Assembly: GCA_034387635.1 (NCBI GenBank)
Contig: JAOANU010000001.1
Location: 1,302,001 to 1,366,000, forward strand
Direction: 5' to 3'
DNA length: 64,000 bases
Source: Rhodosporidiobolus odoratus
Lineage: Eukaryota > Basidiomycota > Microbotryomycetes > Sporidiobolales > Sporidiobolaceae
Position numbers and translations under genes: made by a program. The notes beneath the pieces were generated by a model, which saw only the letters and a list, made by a program, of their open reading frames with translations, ran no database searches and was not told the origin of the DNA. The stretch's first letter is position 1, and every line of letters begins with the position of its first letter. Positions 52,171 through 64,000 of this stretch are shown here, piece by piece.

Positions 52171-53386
52171 TTATGCAAAGAAAGATTCGGCAGAGGCAGA
52201 GGCGGTGGAGAAGACGCCTTGAGCGAGAGGCGAAGCCGGCATCGGGTGGCGGTTCATGCCCATCGGAGTACGACTGCGCTCAGGCGACGGCGTGGGAAGA
52301 TAAGTCCCGTTCGAGGACGTCGGCGAGGAGACGCCAATGTCGTCGAAGTAGCAGGTTCGTTCAGCGATCTGGGAGCCAGGCGGCGGGACAGGGCAGCCGG
52401 GAGAGTCGGGGAAGCTGTAGCTCGACCAGGTGAAGGCTGCGCCGCCTCCGCCGAGCATTGGAGCGCCGGGGAGGTGCGAAGGGGTGAGGGGGGTGCGAGG
52501 ACCCGTGTTGGAGATGTGGAAGGCGGAGGAGCGTTTGATGTGGGGAGAGGGAGGAGCGCGATCCGAGGAAGAGTGGAGGGGAGAGGACGAGGGGGAGTAG
52601 TTGGCGGCGGCAATGTTGAGGCGCAGGTTCGGGTTGCGCTTTTGTGCTGGCCACTTGAGGTGAGCGGGAGGACCGAGAGAGGAGGGGCTGGCGAGGTAGA
52701 TGTTTTCCACACCGGGAGACGGTAACGGGCTCCTCCTGCCATCCTTCTCCTCTGCATCTAATCCCATGGCAGCACGGAAAGTGAAGCCAGGTCCGCCAGG
52801 GGAGAGACCTTCCAAGCCGGATGAGGGTGGCCCAACCCCGAGACCCATTCCCGCTTCGCGGGACGACTCGAAGCGCATCTGCTGGAGGGAGAGCAGCGCC
52901 TTCGGTGGCAGCTTACCGGTAGCCGCGCGACGAGTCGCGAGGTTGCCGAGCACGCTAGGCTGTTCATCCGGAGAAGCGAGGGGCGGGGCGAAGAAGGTAT
53001 CCTGAGCGAAGACGATGGGGGCTTGCGGAGTCGACTCGTAGCGTTTGCCCTTGTCCTCCGCATGGCTCATAGGGAAGTCTTCGTCGCCGAAGTCGAGCAC
53101 ACGAGGGCCACCGAGCGGGAAAGAAGCGCCGGGTGGGCTGATGTGGACGATAGGGTTGTGCGAGGGAGATGGGGATTGCGGCGGCGTGGGGTTCTCGTCT
53201 GCGGAGTGTGTGGGTCAGCTACGTGCGCGAGAAGGTGTCATAAGGGAAGCAGCACCCACCCAGCGAGATTAGAGATTCAATGGTGCCGTCCGTCGAGACA
53301 CTGAGATGGCGAAGTCCAGCCAGTTCTGGCTCCTCTTCTTCGTACATGGTAGGCGAGTCCGGCTCGACAGGAGGAGGGTAGACCAT
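52171..53386 (-). CDS. uncharacterised disordered Pro/Ser-rich protein
   Basis: ATG 53386 (MVYPPPVEPDSPTMYEEEEP), through LRHLSVSTDGTIESLISL, one intron at about 53260-53200, then DENPTPPQSPSPSHNPIVHI, GGPRVLDFGDEDFPMSHAED and ~290 residues rich in Pro, Ser and Gly (PPSSGLEGLSPGGPGFTFRA, LPTPSPERSRTPMGMNRHPM). Many Ser-Pro and Thr-Pro sites suggest a phosphorylation target of CDK or MAP kinases. No folded domain recognised. It ends SASAESFFA-stop. The continuous 309-codon exon and the clean two-exon join make it a convincing gene. Confidence 0.65.
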
Positions 53387-54367
53387 AGTGATAGCGAGGC
53401 GTCAAGGTGGAAGAGGGCGGAGGGCGAAGTGGAGCAGGCAAAAGGAGAAGACTGTGGAGCGGAGCTAGACCGGAAGGCAGGTGGATCGGAGCTGTGGGTC
53501 GGAGATGACGACAGACGCTGAAGGTAATTATAGCTTGACCGGAATGCGGGCAGCTGCAAAGGTATTAAGGCGGAAGAAGAAGGGCGCGCGGCGCGGATTT
53601 TCAGCGGAGGAAGACGGGAGGAGAGACGAGAAGCAAGAGACGTCGAGAAGATTTGCTTTAGGAACAAAAGAGGCGAGCACAGCTCTGAGTATAAGAAGGG
53701 GAGAGGGAACGAGAAGAGGGCGAAAGACGCAGGAACTCCTTGTTGCGGAAGAGGAAGGGGACCGCTAGTTGCGATGCGAGGTGCTCCAATGCTCTTAACC
53801 CTCGGCTGGGGGATAGCAGGGGATAGGGACAGCGATGTGACGAAGAGAAGGTAAAGAGAAAGAGAGGCACTTGCCTGAACCGGCCGTGTGATTGCCAGAA
53901 AAGGTAGCTGTTGCGACGCGTCGCGAAGGGCAATCACCTCGAAAGTCCTGCGGGATTGCCGCTTGCCCTCGTACAGAAAGTAGAGCAACGCCTACGGCCT
54001 TGGCTCCAACGTGGTACAGCGATCTTGGCCTAAATGGCAGCGTCGAGAAAGGCAGAGATCCGTATTCTGCCCGTCAGCCTTGACCGGCTCCAGCGAGGGC
54101 GGGCCAGGTCCGCACAACTCCTACACTTTATAGCCAACTTGCAGGATATGAGATTTTAAGCGTGAGCGCACCTTACTTATTTCGCCTGCGCAGATGAACG
54201 AGGGGACCGGTTCTCGGGCGCCAGGCCGCAATGAGACTCTTGCTCCTTCCGAAGGCACTCCCAAATGCTAATGAATGAGCACTCGAGACGCGAAGGCGTT
54301 GACATCGTCCTGCCGTTTCCTACCGTTGCAGGACCGAGGCGAAAAGAGCAGGCGCGCGGTACGTACA
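53387..54367. other. intergenic, no gene seen
   Basis: 981 bp between two minus-strand genes. Short frames exist on both strands but none carries a recognisable motif. It should hold the promoter and leader of the disordered-protein gene and the 3' end of PLP1. Confidence 0.45.
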
Positions 54368-55409
54368 TCAGTCATCGAAATCGGAATCTTCGTCGGCTCC
54401 GCCCCGTGTCCTTCGGCTTGTACTGCTTCGTCCTGCAGACAAGGGAGAAGGCATAGCCATCGAGCCCAGAGCATTCGCGTCTTTGCTGAGGACCCCTGCA
54501 GAAGATGACGCGATGAGCCGAGGTCGGATGGAAACGAGAGAATGGGACGTACCGCATTCTTTCATTCCGATCTCTAGCGAAGCTGTGGTGAAGTTATCAC
54601 CGCCTTCAAGCTCGTCGAATCCGACGAGCCTGCGAGAGAGTGCTCAGCGCTATAGGAACCGCGAGACTTTGAAGAGAAGCTCACTTCATTCTGGAGACGC
54701 CGTTTGCAAAGCCCACAACGCAAGGGAGCACCTTGATGTCGAGCTTTGTCACCAGAAAGGGGACGTTGGCGACGTCGGCCTTGACGAAGAGCGTGTCCGG
54801 ATACTTTACGGCGAGTTTCTGCGAAAAAGTACCGAGGTCAGCGAGCTCGTCTGGAAGGACAATGGAAGAGAAATGAAAATCGCGCACTTCGAGATGAGCG
54901 TGCATGATCTTGCATCTTCGAAAGTCACGATGGAAGAAGTGAACGACAGATCGATTTGCCTTTCTACCTTGACGAGGCAAGGATGAACGGCCAGCGAAGG
55001 AAGAAGAGCGCAAGGGGAAGCGCACGCCGTGGTTGTGATGAGGTCTTTTTCGACCTTGAACTCTGTGTACTTGCCGTAGTCTGATTCCTGTACGCGTTGC
55101 GCCGTCTCCATTCTGTCGGACCGCGAGAGTCAGCCTAGTTACGGGAGGGTTGCAGAGAAGGAGGAACAACTGACTGAGCCTTGAGCTCCATCATACGCTT
55201 CTCGCGAAATCCGCCTAGGTCAAAGTCGTTGTCCAGCTCTTGCTCGAGCTCCTCGAGTAGGCCGTCCGAGTCATCGTTGACGTCTTCGGGTTGGCGTGTA
55301 AGGTTATGAATAGAGGTAGATGAGCTGTCGTCAACGCGGACACGGTGTCAGCCGAGCATACCGCTGATGTCGGGCGACAGATGAACACCTACGGATGTAT
55401 TGAGCTCAT
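54368..55409 (-). CDS. PLP1: PLP1/TXNDC9 phosducin-like chaperone cofactor
   Basis: ATG 55409 with a 17-nt first exon (MSSIHP) joined to SSTSIHNLTRQPEDVND, an acidic helix (DGLLEELEQELDNDFDLGGF), REKRMMELKAQ, then ESDYGKYTEFKVEKDLITTT. The thioredoxin-like domain follows: NRSVVHFFHRDFRRCKIMHA, LAVKYPDTLFVKADVANVPF, LDIKVLPCVVGFANG. The motif has HRDFRRC instead of CxxC, so it is redox-inactive as in TXNDC9. A Gly-Phe-Asp-Glu-Leu element and basic tail (SSTSRRTRGGADEDSDFDD) end the protein. This family binds the CCT chaperonin and modulates tubulin and actin folding. Divergent from the RAE1 copy by 268 bp. Confidence 0.93.
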
Positions 55410-55677
55410 TCTGGTAGACCATAAGGCGAGACGACGTAAGTAGAACGAGTTCAACTCGCCCGACCCTCCTTGTCCTCCTCCGACTCACTGCTCATCGCTG
55501 CTGATCCACGGACGAGCTTCTTTTCAAGTCCGAAAAAAACTGCTCCGTATCATACACCTCTCCTTCCGAGTCCGATATAGCAAGTCAGCCTCGAACACAC
55601 TTCGCGTCTCACACCTTTTACACTCGAATCCTCGAACTCTCTTCCCCCTTTGCTGCCGGAGAGACTCAACAAGAGTC

Positions 55678-57415
55678 ATGGCCATCTTTGATAAGCCAGA
55701 GGCCGTAGACGCACGAATCGCTCAGCCTCCTTCAGATGCCATCTCTTCTCTCGCCCGGTCTCCCGCCACAGATCTGCTCGCCGTGGCAAGCTGGAACAAC
55801 CAGGTTCGCATCTACGACGTACAGTAAGGCGGTGCGAGCGAGGGCAGAACAGCGTATGAGCATGAAGCCCCCGTTCTCTGCGTCGTCAAGTGGTCAAAGG
55901 TTCGCACGTTTCTTTCTCGTTACTTAGCCTTTTCGCGGAGGCAACTGCGTCGACTTACCGTGTTCAACGCTGGAAGCAGGACGGAAACAATGTCATCTCC
56001 GGGTCAGCACTCTCTTCCGTCTTTATCGCCTCGCGGCTCAGCGTTGGCTGAGGATAGCTGGCGCTTTCGTTCTCGCAGTGGCGCCGACAACGCCGCTCGC
56101 CTTGACGTCGTCACATCTGGCCAGAGCATACAGATTGCAGCTCTGACGATGCTCCGGTTCGCTGCGTTGAATGGGTTGATCAGAGCGGGGGAATCGTATG
56201 TACCGGTTCATGGGACAAGGTAACACCCTATCGAAGTCTCTCCTTGTACTGGCATACCTTCACTGATGCGGGTCCGGCTCCACCTACGCGGACCTTGCGC
56301 TACTGGGACCTTCGTCAGCCCTTACCTATCGCGGAGGTACAGCTTTTCGAACGCTGCTACGGTCAATTCGTCTTTGCTGTCTCTTCCCCAACTGTCCTGA
56401 TCCCGCTTCGTCGCCTTCAGTCATGAGCTGCGTGTTTCCGCTTCTCGTCTTTGGTACGGCCGACAGGCACATTCTGATCTTCGACCTGAGCATGCTTTTC
56501 TCTCCGACAACCAACTCGCTCAGCCGCACCTTGACGCTTGCCCCTCCTTCTTGCATTCTGCAGACAACCCCAGCACGCCTTTCAAGACTCTCACGTCGCC
56601 GCTGCATATGCAGACCCGTGCCCTCTCCTGCTTCCCTGACGCCACTGGCTTCGCATTGTCTAGTATCGAGGGTCGGGTTGCGATTCAGTACGTTGCCGAT
56701 CGCAAAGGGTCCGAAAACTTCAGCTTCAAGTGTCACCGTGAGGAAATGAAGCCCGGCCCCGGCCCGCCCTTTAAGGCGGGGTCTTCCAACGTCTATTCGG
56801 TCAACACGCTCGAGTTTCACCCCGCCGGCACGTTCGTGACTGGCGCATCCGATGGCACTATGACGTAAGTCTCTCCTTGCTATGTCCTGCGGGATGCCCT
56901 GACGTACTTCCTGTCCGGCAGCACTTGGGATTACTACTCTCGCACACGTTTGAGTGTATTCTCAGATCGTGGAGGACGTGGTCTGCCCCAACCGTCCTCT
57001 CTCGGAGACCTAGGCTGACGACCAAGCCCTCAACTACTGTAGCCATCACCGCGACAAGCTTCTCGCGCACCGGAGACTATCTCGCTCTTACGCTCTTCTT
57101 ACCTTTCTTCCCTGCGACCTTCTCAAACTGACTTCTCACTCCGTGCTGCTGTGCTCGTCAGACGCGGTCAGCTACGACTGGTGCGACATCAGCTTTGGAC
57201 CTGCGCGCACTGTCCGCTATGCTCATGTTCCGCCGACCTTGCACGACTTGATCCGTTTGCAGGTCGCCAGGTTTCGCTGGCAATAAACCGACTCTGCCGA
57301 ATAAATTCATACTGCACAGTTGTCAGGTACGTTTCATCGCCGTGGTTTCACGCTCAAACACTGGACGGGTTGTGGCGCGCAGGCCGACGAGGTGCAGCGC
57401 AGGCCGAAGAAATAG
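55678..57415 (+). pseudogene. RAE1: degraded RAE1/GLE2 mRNA-export WD40 gene
   Basis: Full-length RAE1 from MAIFDKPEAVDARIAQPPSD to DEVQRRPKK-stop can be traced: VASWNNQVRIYDVQ, YEHEAPVLCVVKWSK, GGADNAARLDVVTSGQS, WVDQSGGIVCTGSWDK, LRYWDLRQPLPIAEV, VFGTADRHILIFDLS, SIEGRVAIQYVADRKGSENF, NTLEFHPAGTFVTGASDGTM, TWDYYSRTRLSVFSD and PNKFILHSCQ. RAE1 normally docks on nucleoporin Nup98 for mRNA export. Lesions: in-frame TAA at 55825-55827; loss of one base at about 56141 within ALTMLR, so the WVDQSGG blade is in another frame; the acceptor before TLRYWD reads CGCGG instead of CGCAG (about 56287-56291); the donor after DLS is not GT; the donor after GDYLA (about 57088) is lost. Flanking genes are intact. 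Confidence 0.82.
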
Positions 57416-58153
57416 TCAACTTCCTGTTCAAAGCGATCTCTTCGAGCAGCTTTCACTCGTCTCGCCGCTTGTCCTAGTATACTATGTTCGCGATGTCGAC
57501 CTGTCTTGGTGTCCGCCCCCGCTTGCGAGCGGTGAATGCCTTCCGCGGCTGCATACATTCCTCAATACCTTTTCTCTCGCCGCGAGTTGGACTCGTGACT
57601 TGCCAAGTCTGTGCGCAAGGCGCGCCTGAGAGATGTACGAAAGCAGCGCGGCTGCGCGCGACTTGCTCTCAACGCTGATGACGCTGCGTTCATGAAGAAG
57701 GAGATCGTTATCTCTTTTTTCTCTTCTCTTTTGTCATGACGAAGCGCGTCAAGAAGTGCCCGGCAGCCGCCGAAGGACGGGTCATGGTCCAACTCGGGTG
57801 CTTTACAGGGTTGACGTCAAGAGTTATGGCATGGTGTACGGAACGGCAAAGGGGATGAGCCGAAGAGATTGGAAAAGGAAGAATAAGCGAGAGAGGCGGA
57901 GAGGGGGAGAACGCTGACTTCCAGGCTGTGTACCTAGCTGATCGTGGTATTCGAAAGTGAAACAGAAGGAGAGGAGCACCACTGGAGCCCCAGCCGAGAA
58001 AGCAGACGACTGCGGATGGTCGATTGCGATTGGTTGAGTCAGACCGACTCTGACGAAGGTGGTTTGGTCGAGTGAGGTGGAATCCCCCTTTTCCTTTGAC
58101 GCCCGCTTGTCGCAACTCGCTGCCCTTCTCTCTCCTCTCTGGTTAGACTAGCT
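57416..58153. other. intergenic, no gene seen
   Basis: 738 bp between the RAE1 relic and the kinase gene. No recognisable exon on either strand; the right part is the kinase leader. Confidence 0.5.
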
Positions 58154-60944
58154 ATGACCGGCTTTGGCTCCACTATCAAATCCTTATTCCACAAGGACAA
58201 ACACCACCCTCAATCTACCGCCTCGCCCAACTCGCAATCCGCTCCGTCATCCTCGACCGCCATCCACTCGAATAGCTTACCCAAGCCGAGCATAACTGAG
58301 CCTACACCCGCTCATCTCCCGCCTCAATCTGCGACTTCGCATCAACCCGCCGTTCCCGCCTCGTCTACAATGCCCCAGTCGGCCTCGACCACCCCCACCT
58401 CGGCTGCCCATACTCAGTCAAATTCTCAGAAGCACCAGGCCGAACAGATCGTCCGCCGCGACGAGCAGGCAAAGGCAAAGCGGGATGCGGGAGTTTACGA
58501 TGGGTTGCCGGCTGGACTCGAACTCGACACCAAGATGGGCGACGGCGCCTTTTCCCAGGTCTTCGCCGCACGGTTGCACCCGAATCCCGCTCAGATGGCC
58601 GTCGACCCGTCGCTCGGCAAGATCGTCAAAGTTGCCGTCAAGTGCGTCCGCAAGTATGAACTCAACTCGTCACAGGTGAGGCCGAACTTTCTCTCGTTTC
58701 TTTTCCTCTCCCTCCCCCCTTTTATCTCTTTTCTTGTTGTGATAGCGATCAGTCAATGGCGTTGAGCGTGTCCAGCGCCCGAACGCTCTGAAGGAGATTG
58801 GGCGTATTGCCGCACTCGTCACTTTGCTTTTTTTCCCTTCCACCCTCCATCGCATCCACCGTGCGCTGGTACTGACTGATCGTCTTCGCCCTTCCGCTCC
58901 TTCCTGCTGTTCCCTCCTTCTTCTATCGTTCTATGTCTCGGTTGTCACGATGTCCCCCTTCATTCCACATCTGTTCCTCCCGCTTCTTCCTGCTCTTCCC
59001 GCATGTTTCCTCGTCGCGCTCCCGTTGCTTGTCTGGCGGGCTTGATCACCCCGTCGGCAGCACGCGCAGGGGAAGCACGTCGGAGAAGCGGTGAAGAAGA
59101 AGCCGAGGGCGACCGAGGTTCGTCCTGAATGCCTTTGTGCGGCGCGGACCTCGTTCCAGCGCCTCCGACCTCCGTCATGCGCAATGCGTTTCGTGTCTGA
59201 ACGGCATTCTGACCTTGCCGACTCGCCCCTCGCCCCACTTGTTATCCCTTTTTTTCTACCCGCTTCTTCCCCTTTTGCCGTTCCTTGCCCCCTTCATCGC
59301 AACAGCGCGCCAATATCCTCAAGGAAGTCCAGATCATGCGCGGCCTCAACCACCCAAGCATCGTGCGCCTCCTCGACTTTACGGAATCTCGCGAGCATTA
59401 CTACCTCACCCTCGAGTAGGTTTTGCTCTCCGTACCCGTCTTTATTTCCTTTGCCTTGCGAGCCTGCTGCTGACGACTTTCTCCCTGTTTAGGCTCATGG
59501 AAGGCGGCGAGCTGTTCCACCAAATTGTCAAGCTCACCTACTTTTCGGAAGAACTGTCGCGGCATGTTATCCTCCAGGTTGCGCAAGGAATCCGGTATCT
59601 CCATGAGGAAATGGGTGTTGTTCATCGGTTGGTCTCGCTTCGTTGCATACTACTCTGTCCCGAAACTGACTCGCCTTCCTACTGCGTGCAGCGACATCAA
59701 ACCCGAGAATATCCTGTTCGAAGCTATCCCCATTATCCCCTCCAGAGTGCCGAAACACCGACCGTACGACGAGGAGAAGGAAGACGAAGGAGAGTTTCTT
59801 CCCGGAATCGGCGGCGGCGGTATCGGACGCGTCAAGATCGCCGACTTCGGTCTGTCCAAGATCATCTGGAGTGAGGAGACGCAGACCCCTTGTGGAACGG
59901 TTGGCTACACCGCGCCCGAGATCGTCAAGGATGAGCGATACAGTAAGAGTGTCGACATGTGGGCAATGGGCTGCGTGCTCTACACGCTCCTTTGCGGCTT
60001 CCCGCCTTTCTACGACGAGTCTATCCACGTTCTGACGGAGAAGGTCGCCAAGGGGTACTACACTTTCCTCAGCCCGTGGTGGGATGACATCTCTTCCTCC
60101 TGTACGTTTCCCCGCCCCGCTTCTGCTAGTCTTACGGGTTCTGACTAGTTCATTTTGTCCCCGGTAGCGAAGGACCTCATCACCCATCTCCTCGACGTTG
60201 ACCCGGAAAAGCGCTACACCATCGACGAGTTCCTCGCTCACCCTTGGTGCAAGGTTCGTTCCGCTTGTCCCTCATCTCTATGCACTCCCCGCTTAACAAT
60301 CCGCTTATCTGCTGCACTTGTCTCTTCAGTCGAAGCCTGCGCCTTCCGCCGTCACCCCTGGCACTCTCGAGCAGCTTGCCCCGGGTCTCAAGCCGGTTCC
60401 GAAGTACACGCCCCTCGACTCTCCGCTTCTCGCCCCCGGCGGCCGTCGCGCCATGCCTTCTCCCGGTATCGCGACGCTCAAGGAGGCATTCGACGTTACC
60501 TACGCTGTCCACCGCATTCAGGAGGAGGAGCAGAACCGACAGCGCGTCCCGGGCGGTGCGAATCGTGGCTTCTTGCAGGGGCTTAACGAGGAGGACGAGG
60601 AGGACGACCAGGATCTCCAAGCGACGAAGCGACGATACGGCGAGGAGGTTACTCGGGCGATTGAGGACAAGCGCCGGCACCTGCAAGATCCGAACCGCCA
60701 GCGGGCAACGCCGCAATCGGCAGCAGAACAGCAAGCAGCAGCGCAGGCGTACAAGGGCTGGGGAGGAGCAGATCGTCGTCAAGCCGAGGCAGCGCTGTAT
60801 GCCGATGGTCGCGCCGGTCAGCGCGACCGAGGAGGACAACGTTCTGGGCGGAAGGGCGGCTTCGAGCTCTCCCTTGGTAACGCCACTCTTCTTGGACGAA
60901 GGAAGGGCCCCGATGCCTTGCCCAGTCCGATGAGGATCGATTGA
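58154..60944 (+). CDS. RCK2: CAMK-family stress kinase, RCK2/Srk1-like
   Basis: ATG 58154 and ~120 disordered Ser/Pro/Gln residues, then the kinase: Gly loop KMGDGAFSQVFAA, VKVAVKCVRKYELN (Lys), ANILKEVQIMRGLNHPSIVR, LELMEGGELFHQIVKLTYFS, VHRDIKPENILFEAIPIIP, an insert KHRPYDEEKEDEGEFLPGIG, KIADFGLSKIIW, TPCGTVGYTAPEIVKDERYS (T-loop), GCVLYTLLCGFPPFYDES, and DVDPEKRYTIDEFLAHPWC. The GEFLPGIGGGGIG insert before the DFG loop is characteristic of Rck1/Rck2/Srk1 kinases, which act below the HOG-type MAP kinase and adjust translation. The C-terminus is helical and basic (DRRQAEAALYADGRAG) and ends PSPMRID-stop. The first intron (58676-59060) is unusually long at 385 nt. Confidence 0.93.
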
Positions 60945-62627
60945 GTCCGCCTACTTCGCCTCGACCTCGCTCCCCCGCCGCCTTGTAAATAGCCCCTCCT
61001 CCACACCTCGCAAGTGCCTGTAGACATCCTCACCTCGTTCTCCCTCGCCTCCCATCGTGCAGCACTCCCCGTGCACTGGCACCCGACGCAGTCCTCACTG
61101 CATTCGCCCCGCATGTGTTGGCGCTCCGTTACCCACTACTCTCTTTACTCCCTTTCTTTTCTCGCCCTGGCGCAATTGTTGTCTTGTGAACACTCCGCTG
61201 TAATTGTCTTTCGCCACGAGAGTCATTAATCAGTCACCGTCGCCGCTGAGGGCAAGCTGCCGCCCGTTCAAGCGAGCATTGGGCGACGCAAGCCAACGAA
61301 GCCTCTCTGCCCTCGATTCCGTCATATGTTTATCGCCGCATGCCCGGGAAGACGAGGTATATCGGCGCAAGAACCTGAGGGTGCTGCCACCGACTGGTAG
61401 TCGCTATGGGGGCCCGTAAGCGGCGAGCTCAAGCTCTTCTTCGATTCAAGTCCAATGGCTGACCTTCTCAACCCAGCCGCGACCGCTTTACTGGCTGTGG
61501 GGCGTCAGGCTACGGACACTGCGTCTGGTCTCGTGGTAACGAAGCCGTTAGAACCCTGTACGATATCGTTTTCCTTCAGACTCTCTTGCGCTGACACCAT
61601 AGTCCTCGTTCTCTTTTCTCGCTGTCACTTCCTCGAGCTTGTTTCGCTGCGTTAATCTGTCCCCCCGTTCAACAAACCCTACTGTCCTCGTACGCGGGCT
61701 CTCTTGCTTTGCAGCTGACGCACGAGAGGGTGACATCCGTTCCCGTCGTCGCGGTGGTGAAAGCAACCTTACCGGCTCAGCTTTTTCTTCATGCTGCCCT
61801 TCGACCGTGAAACGCAAAGCTGTAGCCTACCGTCTCTCCCTCAGACGCTGCTCATCATATCACTGACGCGCTAGGGCCAACGAGGCACGCGTGCTCAGTA
61901 CATACCAGCGCATGATCACCTGCAAAGATGTCGGGACTCGATTCTGGGCACCGATGGCGACAGAGGGGAGGGTGAGCGTCGCGATCACACAGACTATGAA
62001 GCACGTCGAAGAGCTGATGTAGCCGGGTACGAAGGGAGCCGCTTTCGCGACTGCAGTCATCAACAAAGTCAGGCTGTTTTCCGAGGGCCAGCAGAGATCT
62101 GAGGCGTGATATCTGATCTAGCGCACCTGTCTGACAGATTCACTCTGATCGGCATCGGCATTAGCAGCCTATGGAAGCATGCGCAGATAGGGTGGACGGT
62201 ATTCGGGCGGAGGAAGACGGGCAATGGGCAACAAGAAAAAAAGAGCCAGAAGGCAGAAACGGCGAACCAAGCTCGTCCGAGACGGACGGGCGGGCTGCTT
62301 CGGAGTCGTCAGCAGGCGGACATCTCGGCGCGGATAACAAAGGTTCGTAGGTCCGTGCGCCCAAATTCTCCTGTGAGGAGCTTATCGTTGACAGACAGAC
62401 GCGTCAACGGAATGGATGACAGGACAAGCCTTATCTGTCAAGGCCGTGCGAAAAGGCTTGCAATTGAAGGCGAAACGGGAACAAAAGCCGAGTCTCAGAA
62501 GCGGAAATCGGAGGGCGTCGGCAAGATTAGAAATTTTCCTTCGACCGTCCACCCGCGGCCAGACTCGCTCATTTCTGCTCCTCACTCTTCGCCCTCCCAA
62601 CTCACCTTACAACCGCTCGACTTCACC
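60945..62627. other. intergenic, possible gene relic or unknown small gene
   Basis: 1.68 kb between the kinase and GDH. At 61455 a plus-strand ATG (MADLLNPAATALLAVGRQA) can be spliced to a 3' frame ending about 61866; on the minus strand (about 61860-62100) a hydrophobic stretch (FIVCVIATLTLPSVAIGAQ) looks like a membrane span. Neither gives a recognisable protein, so no gene is called. Confidence 0.35.

Positions 62628-64000
<1,373 letters not shown>

Noticed and set aside
55819..55847. A 29-nt intron that would remove the TAA in the RAE1 copy
   Set aside because: The resulting frame hits a stop within four codons, so it does not rescue the gene.

Overview
The window is nuclear DNA of a basidiomycete yeast, most likely a red yeast of the Rhodotorula/Sporobolomyces group (Pucciniomycotina, Microbotryomycetes). 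The reasons are the GC-rich sequence, coding regions cut by many short introns (mostly 50-110 nt, donors GTRCGT/GTTCGT, branch-like CTGAC/CTTAC), tight gene spacing on both strands, and a set of clearly fungal proteins. I saw no rRNA, convincing tRNA, transposon, CRISPR array or virus-like gene. Coordinates of multi-exon genes run from start codon to stop codon and include introns; splice sites are my own reading of frame, GT/AG and family conservation.

Layout. 1-4457: 3' part of a multi-pass transporter of the ArAE_2_N/DUF2421 (Bre4-like) family. 4675-6273: ACL4, chaperone of ribosomal protein uL4. 6650-8405: an SRA-YDG (modified-DNA reader) protein, convergent with 10688-8561, a HVA1 TUDOR protein carrying seven KGG stress repeats. 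12217-15350: MTO1, mitochondrial tRNA wobble modification. 16311-19023: the four-RRM regulator MRN1/nrd1. 22006-19834 (minus): membrane dipeptidase. 24532-22529 (minus): epsin. 24969-27408: dihydroxyacetone kinase. 29757-27622 (minus): a DyP-type heme peroxidase with an apparent frameshift. 30037-30507: small unknown. 31227-32794: nitronate monooxygenase. 34278-33153 (minus): F-box-like protein. 35096-36370: WHI2. 36958-39482: beta-tubulin. 40349-41642: Rab5-type GTPase. 43804-42005 (minus) and 43934-47646 (plus): two divergent orphan genes only 129 bp apart. 47979-49961: PAL1. 50557-51738: STE14, the prenyl-cysteine methyltransferase. 53386-52171 (minus): disordered unknown. 55409-54368 (minus): PLP1/TXNDC9. 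55678-57415: a degraded RAE1/GLE2 copy. 58154-60944: RCK2/Srk1-like kinase. 62628-64000: 5' part of NADP-glutamate dehydrogenase.

There is no obvious operon-like pathway; most genes are housekeeping. Loose functional links are endocytosis and cell shape (epsin, Rab5, PAL1), prenylated-protein maturation (STE14 and the CAC-ending Rab5), chaperones (ACL4, PLP1) and stress signalling (WHI2, RCK2, HVA1-KGG). The most unusual items are the RAE1 pseudogene with several independent lesions, the exon-duplicated HVA1-KGG gene, the stand-alone SRA protein, extreme micro-exons in DAK and TUB2, the damaged-looking DyP gene, and the large orphan gene at 43.9-47.6 kb with a frame break in an A homopolymer.
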